Below, piece by piece: positions 25,288 through 33,167 of a DNA stretch of 64,000 nucleotides. The position numbers were made by a program, and so were the translations under genes. Within the stretch, counting starts at the first letter, position 1; each line of letters opens with the position of its first letter. Under the pieces are notes generated by a model. The model saw only the letters and a program-made list of their open reading frames with translations, did no database searches and was not told where the DNA came from. Origin of the DNA: Phaeobacter bryozoorum (GTDB taxonomy: Bacteria > Pseudomonadota > Alphaproteobacteria > Rhodobacterales > Rhodobacteraceae); NCBI RefSeq assembly GCF_041893525.1, contig NZ_CP169068.1. The stretch is one strand, 5' to 3'.

Positions 25288-26078
25288 GCGCGCTGCTGAT
25301 CATCGCAGGCACCGACAGCAGCGGCGGCGCCGGGCTGACCCGTGATATCGCCGCCGCCACGGCGATGGCCCGCATGATCCCGCAGTTCGCGGCCCGATCG
25401 CTGAGCCTGCGACCGGTGGTGACAGCCGTGACCGTGCAGACCAACCAGGCCTTGCAGGAGATCTACCCGACGCCGGTTGACGGTATTCTGGGTCAGATAC
25501 AGGCCGCTGTTGAGACCGGCCCGATCAGCGCGGTGAAGATCGGCATGGTCGGAAGCGCGGCAGCTGCCGAGGCAATTGCCGCAACTCTGGCGCGGTTGCT
25601 CCCGCCGAGTTGTGCGGTTGTGCTGGATCCGGTTCTGCGCAGCAGTTCAGGCGGTCGGCTGATGCACGCCGGTGATCTGGCACCGTTAATGGCCCGCGCC
25701 GATCTGATCACCCCCAACTTGCACGAAGCATCGCAGCTATGCCCAGGCTTGCACGGCGCAGTTCCGGGCGGTGGGAGCCGCTTTGACCCGCAGCACTTCG
25801 GCATGGCAGCGCAGGCGCGCCAGCTTCACCAGGCGGGCGCCGGAGCAGTTCTGATCAAAGGAGGACATGGGACCGACGCGATGGCAGTGGACCATCTTTT
25901 CTGCGACGCCACCCATGTCGCCTTCCCGCGGCCAAGACTGAAACAGACCAAGCGCGGCACCGGCTGCACCCTGGCCACCGCAATCGCAGTCCAGCTGATG
26001 GCAGCGCAAAAGATCGAGACAGCCTGCCGGGCGGCTGGCGACTATGTGCATGAGTGGCTGAAAGAGATCCCTGCCTGA
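25284..26078 (+). CDS. thiD: Hydroxymethylpyrimidine/phosphomethylpyrimidine kinase
   Basis: Ribokinase-like enzyme phosphorylating HMP and HMP-P. It has 264 residues. IAGTDSSGGAGLTRDI at the N terminus, VKIGMVGS, DPVLRSSSGGRL and the anion hole with catalytic Asp-region KRGTGCTLATAIAV near residue 230 are present. It is the last gene of the thi operon and overlaps thiF by four bases. No terminator is visible just after it. Confidence 0.96.
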   Translation: MSALLIIAGTDSSGGAGLTRDIAAATAMARMIPQFAARSLSLRPVVTAVTVQTNQALQEIYPTPVDGILGQIQAAVETGPISAVKIGMVGSAAAAEAIAATLARLLPPSCAVVLDPVLRSSSGGRLMHAGDLAPLMARADLITPNLHEASQLCPGLHGAVPGGGSRFDPQHFGMAAQARQLHQAGAGAVLIKGGHGTDAMAVDHLFCDATHVAFPRPRLKQTKRGTGCTLATAIAVQLMAAQKIETACRAAGDYVHEWLKEIPA

Positions 26079-26293
26079 TTGGCGCATGGTCGGTTCCCCG
26101 CCGCCTGTTTCCGGTGCTCCCTGCTGTGATGTCGGTTTCCAGCCGCAGATTTCTGGAGCGCTTTGAGACTGACATTGGCCGTTGATCGCGACGATCGGCA
26201 TCCGGCGCGACACCAGGGCCGATGGATCATGGCACTGGAGCACTGGGGAATCGCGGCATCATCGCGGCAGGCGCCACCCATACCGCTGGCATG

Positions 26294-26324
26294 GAAAAAC
26301 CGCGCCGGGATGATCCGGCGCGGT
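26294..26324 (-). terminator. Intrinsic terminator of the chemoreceptor gene
   Basis: Ten-bp stem ACCGCGCCGG/CCGGCGCGGT (26299-26308 with 26315-26324). On the minus strand it is followed by TTTTTCC. It converges with the end of the thi operon. Confidence 0.85.
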
Positions 26325-26371
26325 CTCTGTCTCGGTCGTTGAAGTTCTGGCTTTCAAGGCCCGTTTCCGGG

Positions 26372-28306
26372 TCAGAAATCCTGCCAGATATCCTTGGCCG
26401 CGTTGCCACTGGTGCTGGCGACCGCCGGGGCCGGGGTCGGTTTCACCGCCTCCAGATCCCAGTCATCGCCATGGGCACTGGGCGCCGCCGGTTTGGGGTC
26501 ATTTCTGGTGACCCGCGGCGCCGGGGCCGCTGCTGGGGTCTTGCGGGCAGGTTCCGAGGCCGGTCTGCCCCCCGCCGCGACCCGGAAATGGGCGACCAGC
26601 TGGGCCAGCTTGGTGGCATCGGCATTGAGCATATGCCCGGCGGCAGTGGCCTCTTCGACCATGGCGGCGTTCTGCTGGGTGACCTGGTCAAGCTGGGTCA
26701 CGCCGGTGTTGATCTCATGCAGACCGGTCGACTGTTCGCTGGCACCGGTTGCGATGCCCGAAACCAGTTTCGAGATATGACCGACCCGCTCCACGATGCT
26801 TTGCAGCGCGTCGCCGGTTTTGCCCACCAGATCAACGCCCCGCTCCACCTGCTTGGTGCTGTCGCCGATCAGCGTCTTGATCTCCATCGCCGCATCCGAG
26901 GACCGCTGCGCCAGGGCGCGCACCTCGCTGGCGACCACGGCAAAGCCCTTGCCCGCCTCGCCGGCCCGCGCGGCCTCGACACCGGCGTTCAGCGCCAGAA
27001 GGTTGGTCTGGAAGGCGATGTCGTCAATCACCCCGATGATCTGCGAAATATGGGTCGAGGACTGCTCGATCTCGGTCATTGCGGAGACGGCGCTCTGCAC
27101 CACGGTGCCACTTGTTTCGGCCTCCTGTTTGGCTTCCTGCATGATGCTTTCGACACTGCGGGCACCTTCGGCGGCGGATTTCACGCTGGCCGTCATCTCG
27201 TCCAGGGCGGCGGCGGTTTCCTCCAGCGTGGCGGCCTGGCTTTCGGTGCGGTTGGACAGGTCGTCGGAGGCCTGGCTGATCTCATTGGCGCCGTTGCGGA
27301 TGCTTTCGGCAGTGTCGATCACCTGGGTCACAGTGGCGCTCAGCGTTTCCGCGGTGCGGTTGAAGTCACGCTGCAGCTGGGCGTAATCCTCCGGCAGGGT
27401 CTCGTTGATACGCACGGTCAGATCGCCCTGCGACAGTGCCGCGAGACGGCTGGAGATGATCGACACAACATCGGACCGCTCGGCGTCGCGGGTCTGCTGC
27501 TGGCCTTTCAGCACGTCTTGCTCCTGCAGCTTCCCGCGGAATGCCTCCAGCGTTCGGGCCATTTCGCCAATTTCGCTGCGCGCCCGAGTATAGGGTACAT
27601 CCGTCGCCGTCTCGCCGTCGGCCATCGTGGCCATCCGCGCCTTCAGACCGTTGATCGGGCCGGTAACACTGCGCAGCAGGACCGTCGAGGCAATCACCAG
27701 AAGAATCAGGCTGATCGCGAGGGTGGCCATCGCTTCGGTCCGCATCTGGGCAAGATCCACCCGAATGTCAGAGACATAGGAGCCGGTGCCAATGACCCAG
27801 CCCCAGGGTTCAAAGGCCTTCACATAGCCGATTTTCTGCTCTGGAGTGGTCTGACCCGGTTTCTGGAACCAATAGCGGACCGAGCCGGCACCATCAGCTG
27901 CGGCAACCTTGCCCAGCTCCTGGAACACCTTGATACCCTTCACGTCTTCGAAGCCGGACCGGTCAGTGCCGACCCAGTCTGGCACCATGGGGTGCGCACG
28001 CACGATAAGTTCCTTGTCGAATGCAAAGAGGTAGCCGGAGGTTTCGAAGCGAATTTTCTCAATCACCTCACGGCCCTGAGCGCGCGCCTCCTCGGCTGTC
28101 AGCTCACCAGACTGTACCCGCACCTCAAGATCGGCAAGCAGGCTGATTGAGGTATCGATGATATTGCTGAGCTCACGGTCGCGCATGGCATAGGCGTTGT
28201 CGACTGCGCGTGACAGCAGCAGGACGGTCAGCAGCACAGAGAGCGCGAGTGCCATCGCCACCACAGCGTAGATACGGATGGGAAGACGAAAGAATATGGA
28301 CGGCAT
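26372..28306 (-). CDS. Methyl-accepting chemotaxis protein with Cache sensor
   Basis: A 644-residue chemoreceptor. TM1 is at about residues 11-33, then a periplasmic single-Cache-type domain (with FETSGYLFAFD and the GWVIGTGSYVSDI end), TM2 about 192-214, HAMP about 214-270, and a long coiled-coil signalling domain whose tip (DDIAFQTNLLALNAGVEAAR) is near residue 430. A Pro/Ala-rich linker ends in IWQDF, an aromatic pentapeptide of the kind that tethers CheR or CheB. The ligand is unknown; the sCache type often senses small carboxylates. Monocistronic with its own terminator. Confidence 0.93.
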   Translation of the reverse strand: MPSIFFRLPIRIYAVVAMALALSVLLTVLLLSRAVDNAYAMRDRELSNIIDTSISLLADLEVRVQSGELTAEEARAQGREVIEKIRFETSGYLFAFDKELIVRAHPMVPDWVGTDRSGFEDVKGIKVFQELGKVAAADGAGSVRYWFQKPGQTTPEQKIGYVKAFEPWGWVIGTGSYVSDIRVDLAQMRTEAMATLAISLILLVIASTVLLRSVTGPINGLKARMATMADGETATDVPYTRARSEIGEMARTLEAFRGKLQEQDVLKGQQQTRDAERSDVVSIISSRLAALSQGDLTVRINETLPEDYAQLQRDFNRTAETLSATVTQVIDTAESIRNGANEISQASDDLSNRTESQAATLEETAAALDEMTASVKSAAEGARSVESIMQEAKQEAETSGTVVQSAVSAMTEIEQSSTHISQIIGVIDDIAFQTNLLALNAGVEAARAGEAGKGFAVVASEVRALAQRSSDAAMEIKTLIGDSTKQVERGVDLVGKTGDALQSIVERVGHISKLVSGIATGASEQSTGLHEINTGVTQLDQVTQQNAAMVEEATAAGHMLNADATKLAQLVAHFRVAAGGRPASEPARKTPAAAPAPRVTRNDPKPAAPSAHGDDWDLEAVKPTPAPAVASTSGNAAKDIWQDF

Positions 28307-28510
28307 CGGTTACTTGGTCCTTTGAGGAATTACATCCCCGAACACTAGGACCGGCGCCCCTAACAAAGCGTTAGGCAAAGACCCAAAATCGCAGGCTTCA
28401 CGCCATTATTGCATAGAATTTCAATCTCTTATCTTAAGAGTTTGGAAACCTTCGCCCGCCTCGGGCCGCAGCTGGTCGCGGCGGCGCTGTGGCGCCCCTC
28501 GCGACACAGG
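28307..28510. other. Upstream region of the chemoreceptor gene
   Basis: No gene. It contains the chemoreceptor's 5' region (AT-rich at 28395-28440, with ATTGCATAGAATTTC), followed by a GC-rich palindromic stretch at 28450-28505 next to the rpoH terminator. I see no clear operator. Confidence 0.4.
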
Positions 28511-28537
28511 AAAAACGGCCCCGCAAAGGGGGCCGTT
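28511..28537 (-). terminator. Intrinsic terminator of rpoH
   Basis: Stem AACGGCCCC/GGGGCCGTT (28514-28522 with 28529-28537). On the minus strand it is followed by TTTTTCC, 33 nt after the rpoH stop. Confidence 0.88.
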
Positions 28538-28569
28538 CAATCTGCAATTCGCGGGCCGCTCCGGACGTA

Positions 28570-29466
28570 TCAGCTCACCGGCAACATGCCCTTCTCGGAC
28601 GCCAGCTCGCGCATCTTCTTTTGAAGTTTCTCGAAGGCGCGCACCTCGATCTGGCGGATACGCTCGCGGCTGACGCCATATTGCGTGCTGAGGTCCTCCA
28701 GCGTTTTCGCCTGATCGGCCAGTCGGCGCTGCGTCAGAATATCCTTCTCGCGATCGTTGAGCACATCCAGTGCATTGGCGAGCAGCTCGCGGCGGGCCTC
28801 AAGCTCATCGCGCGCCTCGTAGTCGCCGGCCTGATCAGCATCCTCATCCTCCAGCCAGTCCTGCCACTGCATCGTGCCTTCGCCCTCGCTGCCGACGGTG
28901 GCATTGAGAGAGGCATCGCCGCCGGACATCCGCCGGTTCATCGAAATCACCTCCGTCTCGGTCACGCCGAGGTCGGTGGCGATCTTCTTGACGGTGTCGG
29001 GGTGCAGGTCGCCCTCCTCCAGCGCGCCGATACGGGCCTTGGCCTTGCGCAGATTGAAGAACAGCTTCTTCTGCGCCGAGGTGGTGCCGAGTTTCACCAG
29101 CGACCAGGACCGCAGGATATATTCCTGGATCGAGGCGCGGATCCACCACATGGCATAGGTTGCCAGGCGAAAGCCCTTTTCGGGATCAAAGCGTTTGACC
29201 GCCTGCATCAAACCGACATTGGCTTCGGAGATCACCTCGGCCTGCGGCAGACCATAGCCGCGATAGCCCATGGCAATTTTCGCCGCCAGACGCAGGTGCG
29301 ATGTCACCATCTTATGGGCCGAGGCACTGTCCTGCTCTTCGACCCAGCGCTTGGCCAGCATATATTCCTCTTCCGGTTCCAACAGCGGGAACTTGCGGAT
29401 TTCCTGAAGGTACCGGTTCAGCCCGCCTTCGGGTGTCGGTGCGGGCAGATTTGCATAATTTGCCAT
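28570..29466 (-). CDS. rpoH: RNA polymerase heat-shock sigma factor RpoH (sigma-32)
   Basis: A 298-residue group 3 sigma factor. Regions 2.1-2.4 (VTSHLRLAAKIAMGYRGYG to ATYAMWWIRASIQEYILRSW), the RpoH box with QKKLFFNLRK (about residue 135) and region 4.2 (YGVSRERIRQIEVRAFEKL) are clear. The start at 29466 has GGGAGGGAC upstream. It lies after rluD on the same strand but has its own promoter. Alphaproteobacteria often have two RpoH paralogs; which one this is cannot be told here. Confidence 0.96.
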   Translation of the reverse strand: MANYANLPAPTPEGGLNRYLQEIRKFPLLEPEEEYMLAKRWVEEQDSASAHKMVTSHLRLAAKIAMGYRGYGLPQAEVISEANVGLMQAVKRFDPEKGFRLATYAMWWIRASIQEYILRSWSLVKLGTTSAQKKLFFNLRKAKARIGALEEGDLHPDTVKKIATDLGVTETEVISMNRRMSGGDASLNATVGSEGEGTMQWQDWLEDEDADQAGDYEARDELEARRELLANALDVLNDREKDILTQRRLADQAKTLEDLSTQYGVSRERIRQIEVRAFEKLQKKMRELASEKGMLPVS

Positions 29467-29508
29467 TCTTTGTGTCCCTCCCAATGTATAAGGACTTAAC
29501 ATCTCGTC

Positions 29509-29537
29509 ATATGGGTTAACGCACAGCCCCGTTCAAG
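29509..29537 (-). promoter_or_regulatory. Sigma-32-type promoter upstream of rpoH
   Basis: Minus-strand CTTGAAC (29531-29537), 14-bp spacer, ACCCATAT (29509-29516). This matches the heat-shock consensus CTTGAAA-N14-CCCCATNT at 13 of 15 positions and lies about 43 bp before the rpoH ATG. It implies autoregulation, as is known for rpoH in some alphaproteobacteria. Confidence 0.7.
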
Positions 29538-29686
29538 AGTTGCCAAGTTTATCTCTTATAGGAATCATAAGAAAAGCGGTCTGTGACGAAGTTCACAGCA
29601 AGTTGCAGACCATCGACCCGCCGCAACGCGCGGCGGGATCTCGGTTTTTCTGCAATAAATCAGGAGCTCGCTGATCGCAGGCGTGA
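29538..29686. other. rluD-rpoH intergenic region with inverted repeats
   Basis: No gene. It contains CTGTGA-cgaagt-TCACAG (about 29581-29598), CTTAT-aggaatc-ATAAG (about 29555-29571) and a GC-rich hairpin CCCGCCGC/GCGGCGGG (about 29618-29638). The hairpins may separate rluD from rpoH transcription or host additional promoters. Confidence 0.45.
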
Positions 29687-30721
29687 TTATTCCGCAGGCG
29701 TTGCCAACATTTGCAGCAGATCTGTCATATCTTCTGGTACCGGCGCTTCAAATCGCATGTCGTCACCGGTGACAGGATGGACAAAGCCCAGAACCGCAGC
29801 ATGTAGTGCCTGACGCGGGAATGACTGGATGGCCGCCGCGGTGGCCTCGGGCAGCGATTTTGCGGCAAGTTTGCGCTTGCCGCCATAGACAGGATCGCCG
29901 ACCAGCCCATGGCCTGCGTGGGCCATATGCACCCGGATCTGATGGGTGCGGCCGGTTTCCAGCCAGCATTCGATCAGCGCCACCACCGGCGGCGTGCCGT
30001 AGCTGTCGACGATACGGGCGCGGGTGACAGCATGGCGGCCGCCCTGGAACAGCACCGCCTGCCGCTGCCGGTCGGTTCTATGGCGCGCGAGTTGTGTGGT
30101 CAGTTTGAGGATATTGCCAGGTTCAAAGCTCGTCCCCTTTACCCCGCGCAGGCGCGGATCATTGGCATCCGGCACACCATAACAGATAGCGCGGTAATAG
30201 CGTTCGACCGTATGTTTCTCGAATTGAGCGGCCAAACCCTGATGGGCGGCATCGGATTTCGCGACCACCAGCAGCCCGCTGGTCTCCTTGTCGATGCGGT
30301 GCACGATGCCGGGGCGTTTGACGCCACCAACGCCGGAGAGGTTATCGCCGCAATGGTGCAGCAATGCGTTGACCAGCGTGCCCGATGGTGTTCCGGGGGC
30401 GGGATGGACAACCATGCCTGCGGGTTTGTTGACAACGATCAGATCGTCATCCTCATAGATCACCTCAAGCGGGATATCCTCGGGGCCGATGTGGCTGTCC
30501 TCGGCCTCTTCCACGGTGATCTCGATCAGCGCACCTTCCTCGATCTTGGCCTTGGGGTCGGTCACGACCGTGCCATTGACCTGCAGCTGCCCAGCCTCGA
30601 TCAGCCGCGCCAGACGGGTGCGCGACAGGGTGGCTTCCTCTGGCACATCACGCGAAACCGCTTTATCAAGCCGTTTAGGCGGGTTCTCCGCGATGACAAA
30701 CTCGATCCGGCGGCGGGCCAT
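29687..30721 (-). CDS. rluD: RluA-family 23S rRNA pseudouridine synthase (RluD type)
   Basis: A 344-residue pseudouridine synthase. An S4 RNA-binding domain (about residues 15-75) precedes the catalytic domain with the active-site Asp in HRIDKETSG (D144) and the RTHQIRVHMAHAGHGLVGDPVYG motif. S4 plus this length favours RluD, which modifies helix 69 of 23S rRNA. AAGGA lies before the ATG. The start codon overlaps that of the divergent gene at 30720. Confidence 0.92.
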   Translation of the reverse strand: MARRRIEFVIAENPPKRLDKAVSRDVPEEATLSRTRLARLIEAGQLQVNGTVVTDPKAKIEEGALIEITVEEAEDSHIGPEDIPLEVIYEDDDLIVVNKPAGMVVHPAPGTPSGTLVNALLHHCGDNLSGVGGVKRPGIVHRIDKETSGLLVVAKSDAAHQGLAAQFEKHTVERYYRAICYGVPDANDPRLRGVKGTSFEPGNILKLTTQLARHRTDRQRQAVLFQGGRHAVTRARIVDSYGTPPVVALIECWLETGRTHQIRVHMAHAGHGLVGDPVYGGKRKLAAKSLPEATAAAIQSFPRQALHAAVLGFVHPVTGDDMRFEAPVPEDMTDLLQMLATPAE

Positions 30722-31034
30722 GACACATCCTTCTGAGACAGATATTCAAAGTGAACCGCCCCAGCTGGTGTTCCTGCGGCGGATGGTGACCACATTAACG
30801 GTGATCATGATTTGCGGGTTCTTAGTGGTTCTGACCCTGCTTGTCATCCGTTTGTCTGCGTCAGGTCCAAAGCTGCCCGAAACGGTGACGCTGCCAGCGG
30901 GGATCAGCGCCCGCGCCGTGACCTTTGGCGACGGCTGGATTGCTGTGGTCACCGATGGGGATGAGATCCTGATCCTGAACAATCTGAGCGGTGCAATCGA
31001 ACAACGCGTGGCGATCCAACCGGTCGGCGACTGA
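30720..31034 (+). CDS. DUF6476-type single-span membrane protein
   Basis: A 104-residue protein with one membrane helix (about residues 25-45, TLTVIMICGFLVVLTLLVIRL) and a periplasmic tail that is beta-rich (FGDGWIAVVTDGDEILILN). I recognise it as a Rhodobacterales-restricted family found next to rluD; function unknown. The ATG at 30720 shares the CATG with the rluD start on the other strand, so the regulatory signals of each gene must lie in the other's coding sequence. Confidence 0.8.
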   Translation: MTHPSETDIQSEPPQLVFLRRMVTTLTVIMICGFLVVLTLLVIRLSASGPKLPETVTLPAGISARAVTFGDGWIAVVTDGDEILILNNLSGAIEQRVAIQPVGD

Positions 31035-31150
31035 TCTTCACCGGCTCGTTCATGTAAGCTGACCCGGGGTAAGCTGCTGAATTACCGACATAAAAACAGG
31101 CGTCGTGCCTCTGGCGGTCCGATGTGGTTATATTAATCTCAGCTGAAGGG

Positions 31151-31227
31151 TGGTACCACCTCCCCGGCTCGAACGGGGGACCTCCTGATCCACAATCAGG
31201 CGCTCTAACCAACTGAGCTAAGGCGGC
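31151..31227 (-). tRNA. tRNA-His (anticodon GTG) lacking G-1
   Basis: Acceptor GCCGCCT/AGGTGGT with two G-U pairs, anticodon loop TTGTGGA (GTG, complement of 31191-31193), T-loop TTCGAGC, discriminator A73 and encoded CCA. The base before G1 is T in the gene, so there is no encoded G-1 and no C73. That atypical state is known for a group of alphaproteobacteria. Confidence 0.95.
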
Positions 31228-31431
31228 ACTGAGGGCGATTTAATACAGGGGCGATGAGAGCGCAAGAGGCAAGCGGCAAGTTTTTTACCCCGAATGTGAA
31301 GAGATTTGCCGTCACGCTTGCGATCTTCTGCCCCGCCCGCGAGGTCCATCTGGAAGCCGCGAGTGCTTGCCATTACAGTGGCAGCAGGCTAGCAGAACCC
31401 GTCACCGCAAGCCCCATGACAGGAGTGCCGC

Positions 31432-31620
31432 ATGAGCATCAACACCGAGCGCGACATCGAAGCCAATATGCAGATCGGCCCCACCGACGCAGGCATGGTC
31501 CGCATCTTCATCGAAGCCGACGGGATCGAAATCCCGATGGATTTTGATCCGGATGAGGCCAATGAAATCGCCGAAGAAATCATGGCCGCAGCCCAGGCAG
31601 CGCGCAGCCTCGATACCTGA
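31432..31620 (+). CDS. Small conserved protein (DUF6324 type)
   Basis: A 62-residue acidic protein, mostly helical with a central beta segment (GMVRIFIEADGIEIPMDF) and the DPDEANEIAEEI helix. It matches a Rhodobacterales-restricted family (DUF6324) without known function. AGGAGTGCCGC just upstream of ATG 31432 is a good RBS. Between tRNA-His and the converging mmcB. Confidence 0.8.
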   Translation: MSINTERDIEANMQIGPTDAGMVRIFIEADGIEIPMDFDPDEANEIAEEIMAAAQAARSLDT

Positions 31621-31683
31621 ACCTCACGAACACCCGGCGGCGGGCTGACGCGTCCGCCCTGCCAACCGACGCGCCGCCAGCAA

Positions 31684-32154
31684 TCAGGCACCGCGCGCCG
31701 CGCTGTCCCATATCCCATCCATCCCCGGTCGCGGGTCGCGCAGCCGGTGCAGGCGGCTGGCGGCGTCCATTGCGAATTTCTGGATCAGCTTCTTGCGACG
31801 GGCGGCGGGCAGTTTCTGTTCCGGCGCCATGCGGATGATCTCGGCGTCATAGTCATCGGCGATGATCAAACCGCTGTCGTCAGGCAACAGCTCATTCGGA
31901 AACGCCAGATCCACCGCCCAGAAATAGCGATCGCACCATTCAAGATAGCCCCGCCATTTGCTGTCGGACTGATAGTCGGCGCGGCTGGATTTGCATTCGA
32001 CCACCCATAGCTCACCCTTGGGGCCAAGCGCCATGACATCGACCCGCAGACCACGGGCGGGAACGAATTCTTCGACCGTGACAAAACCAAGCGCCGCCAT
32101 ATGGCGGGCCACACCACGCGCGAGGCGCTGACCGGGGGCAAGATCCTGCATCAT
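31684..32154 (-). CDS. mmcB: MmcB family DNA repair protein
   Basis: A 156-residue PD-(D/E)xK nuclease-fold protein. The fold's catalytic pattern is visible: RVDVMALGPKGELWVVECKSSRADY gives the D...ExK set (about residues 38-56). MmcB is part of the mutagenesis/repair repertoire known from Caulobacter. A stand-alone gene; the upstream 180 nt contain no obvious LexA box. Confidence 0.9.
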   Translation of the reverse strand: MMQDLAPGQRLARGVARHMAALGFVTVEEFVPARGLRVDVMALGPKGELWVVECKSSRADYQSDSKWRGYLEWCDRYFWAVDLAFPNELLPDDSGLIIADDYDAEIIRMAPEQKLPAARRKKLIQKFAMDAASRLHRLRDPRPGMDGIWDSAARGA

Positions 32155-32334
32155 GGGGTCAATGTGAACAATTCATGAACAAATAACAAGACCATGGCGC
32201 AGGCACCTTGCAAACGCACTGGTCAGATATCGCATCAAGACAGCCTGCGGCCATGCCACATCCGCCACGGTGAGAGGGCCATGTCGAAAAGACGGCGGAC
32301 GCCCCTTGTCTCCGCCTGCCCCGACGCCTAGTTA
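32155..32334. other. Promoter region between mmcB and the RNA candidate
   Basis: No gene. A plus-strand promoter candidate TTGTCT (32307-32312), 17 bp, TAGTTA (32330-32335) points towards the structured RNA that follows. Confidence 0.4.
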
Positions 32335-32505
32335 GAACGAAGGCGGGTTCTGCCCTTCTCGTGACAGGTAGCATTCCAGTGGCCTTAAGCAATTCCGAGG
32401 GAGCTGGCTCTGTTTGGACCCTGGTCCTTTTACCTGGCGCCCACCTGTACATACAGGTCCTCGGGAATCATAACCGCACGGTTGCCTGGTGGTCCCGCCG
32501 CATTC
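32335..32505 (+). ncRNA. ssrS: Structured RNA candidate with 6S RNA-like architecture
   Basis: About 170 nt fold as a long rod: closing stems GGCGGG (32342-32347)/CCCGCC (32494-32499) and CAGGTA (32365-32370)/TGCCTG (32483-32488), a large bubble whose 3' strand forms a short AACCGCACGGTT hairpin, then ATTCCGAGG (32392-32400)/CCTCGGGAAT (32459-32468), enclosing GGAC-cctg-GTCC and ACCTG-tacata-CAGGT hairpins. Closing stem, central bubble with 3'-side hairpin and terminal arm is the layout of 6S RNA, which binds sigma-70 holoenzyme. Length fits. I cannot confirm family membership by sequence alone; another structured RNA is possible. Confidence 0.5.
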
Positions 32506-32523
32506 CACCACTGTTCTGGCTGA

Positions 32524-32555
32524 CAAAAGAAAAGCCGCGCCTGAGGGGCACGGCT
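32524..32555 (-). terminator. Intrinsic terminator of the small membrane-protein gene
   Basis: Stem AGCCGCGCC/GGCACGGCT with one mismatch (32533-32541 with 32547-32555). On the minus strand it is followed by TTTCTTTTG. It lies 47 nt beyond the stop at 32602. Confidence 0.7.
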
Positions 32556-32601
32556 GACTGACGGCTTGCTGGTCTGGACGTTTTGTGTCCAGATCTGCGG
32601 A

Positions 32602-32930
32602 TCAGCGGCGCGGCAGCTGCCGAGAGGCTTTCTTGGCCGGAACGCGCACCGGAACCATCTCAGAGTGCATATCGGGGGTGATCCGCATCCCGCCGCGCGG
32701 GGTGTCTTCTTTCTGCGCCAGCGACATCACCGCATAGCCGAACTGCACCCCGGCAAAAACGATACCGTTCATGAACCACAGGATCGCAACCGCCAAAACG
32801 CCACTGTCCGATGTGCTGACCAGATGCCAGAGGTTCCTCACGTTGAACCACAACAGCAGCCCGACAAAAGCTGCGGCAATGGCAAAGCCGATCACCACGT
32901 TGCGAATATAAAACTCACCAGCTTTGGCAT
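32602..32930 (-). CDS. Small membrane protein, apparently frameshifted near its start
   Basis: From GTG 32898 a 98-residue frame codes for a protein with two membrane helices (about residues 1-20 and 36-58) and a basic C-terminal tail (PAKKASRQLPRR). That GTG has no RBS. Eight codons upstream an ATG (32930) has a well-placed AGGAGGG, but its frame (MPKLVSF...) stops after 12 codons. Adding one base to the A4 run at 32910-32913 joins them to MPKLVSF-YIRNVVIGF, a continuous protein. I therefore give the extent as 32602-32930, with an indel likely. Function unknown. Confidence 0.6.
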
Positions 32931-33063
32931 GGCATACCCTCCTGCTTCGGCCAAAACGGTAGCACTCTTTGCGACATGGTCCAGCGGCAATTGCCGGATC
33001 GGCGGGATTTGACGCATGTCGACCAGCATTTTACGGCAGTGTGCCGGCAGCCCGGCGGCAGAC

Positions 33064-33090
33064 GAAAAAAGCGCGCCCATCGGGCACGCT
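33064..33090 (-). terminator. Intrinsic terminator of the rib-nusB operon
   Basis: Stem AGCGCGCCC/GGGCACGCT with one mismatch (33070-33078 with 33082-33090). On the minus strand it is followed by TTTTTTCG, 78 nt after the nusB stop. Confidence 0.8.
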
Positions 33091-33167
33091 TCTCGATCCT
33101 TGTTGCGCCACAGCAGCTGGCGCCTGTCGCAAGCCCCGGTCAGAAGGCCCCAGTCAGATTGCCCTGG

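Noticed and set aside
26222..28150. 642-codon plus-strand frame antisense to the chemoreceptor
   Set aside because: Shadow of the GC-rich chemoreceptor gene; the minus-strand product has full domain architecture.
32335..32505. Signal recognition particle RNA or tmRNA
   Set aside because: The GGAAGGnAGC apical core of SRP RNA and a tmRNA resume codon/tag or tRNA-like ends are absent.
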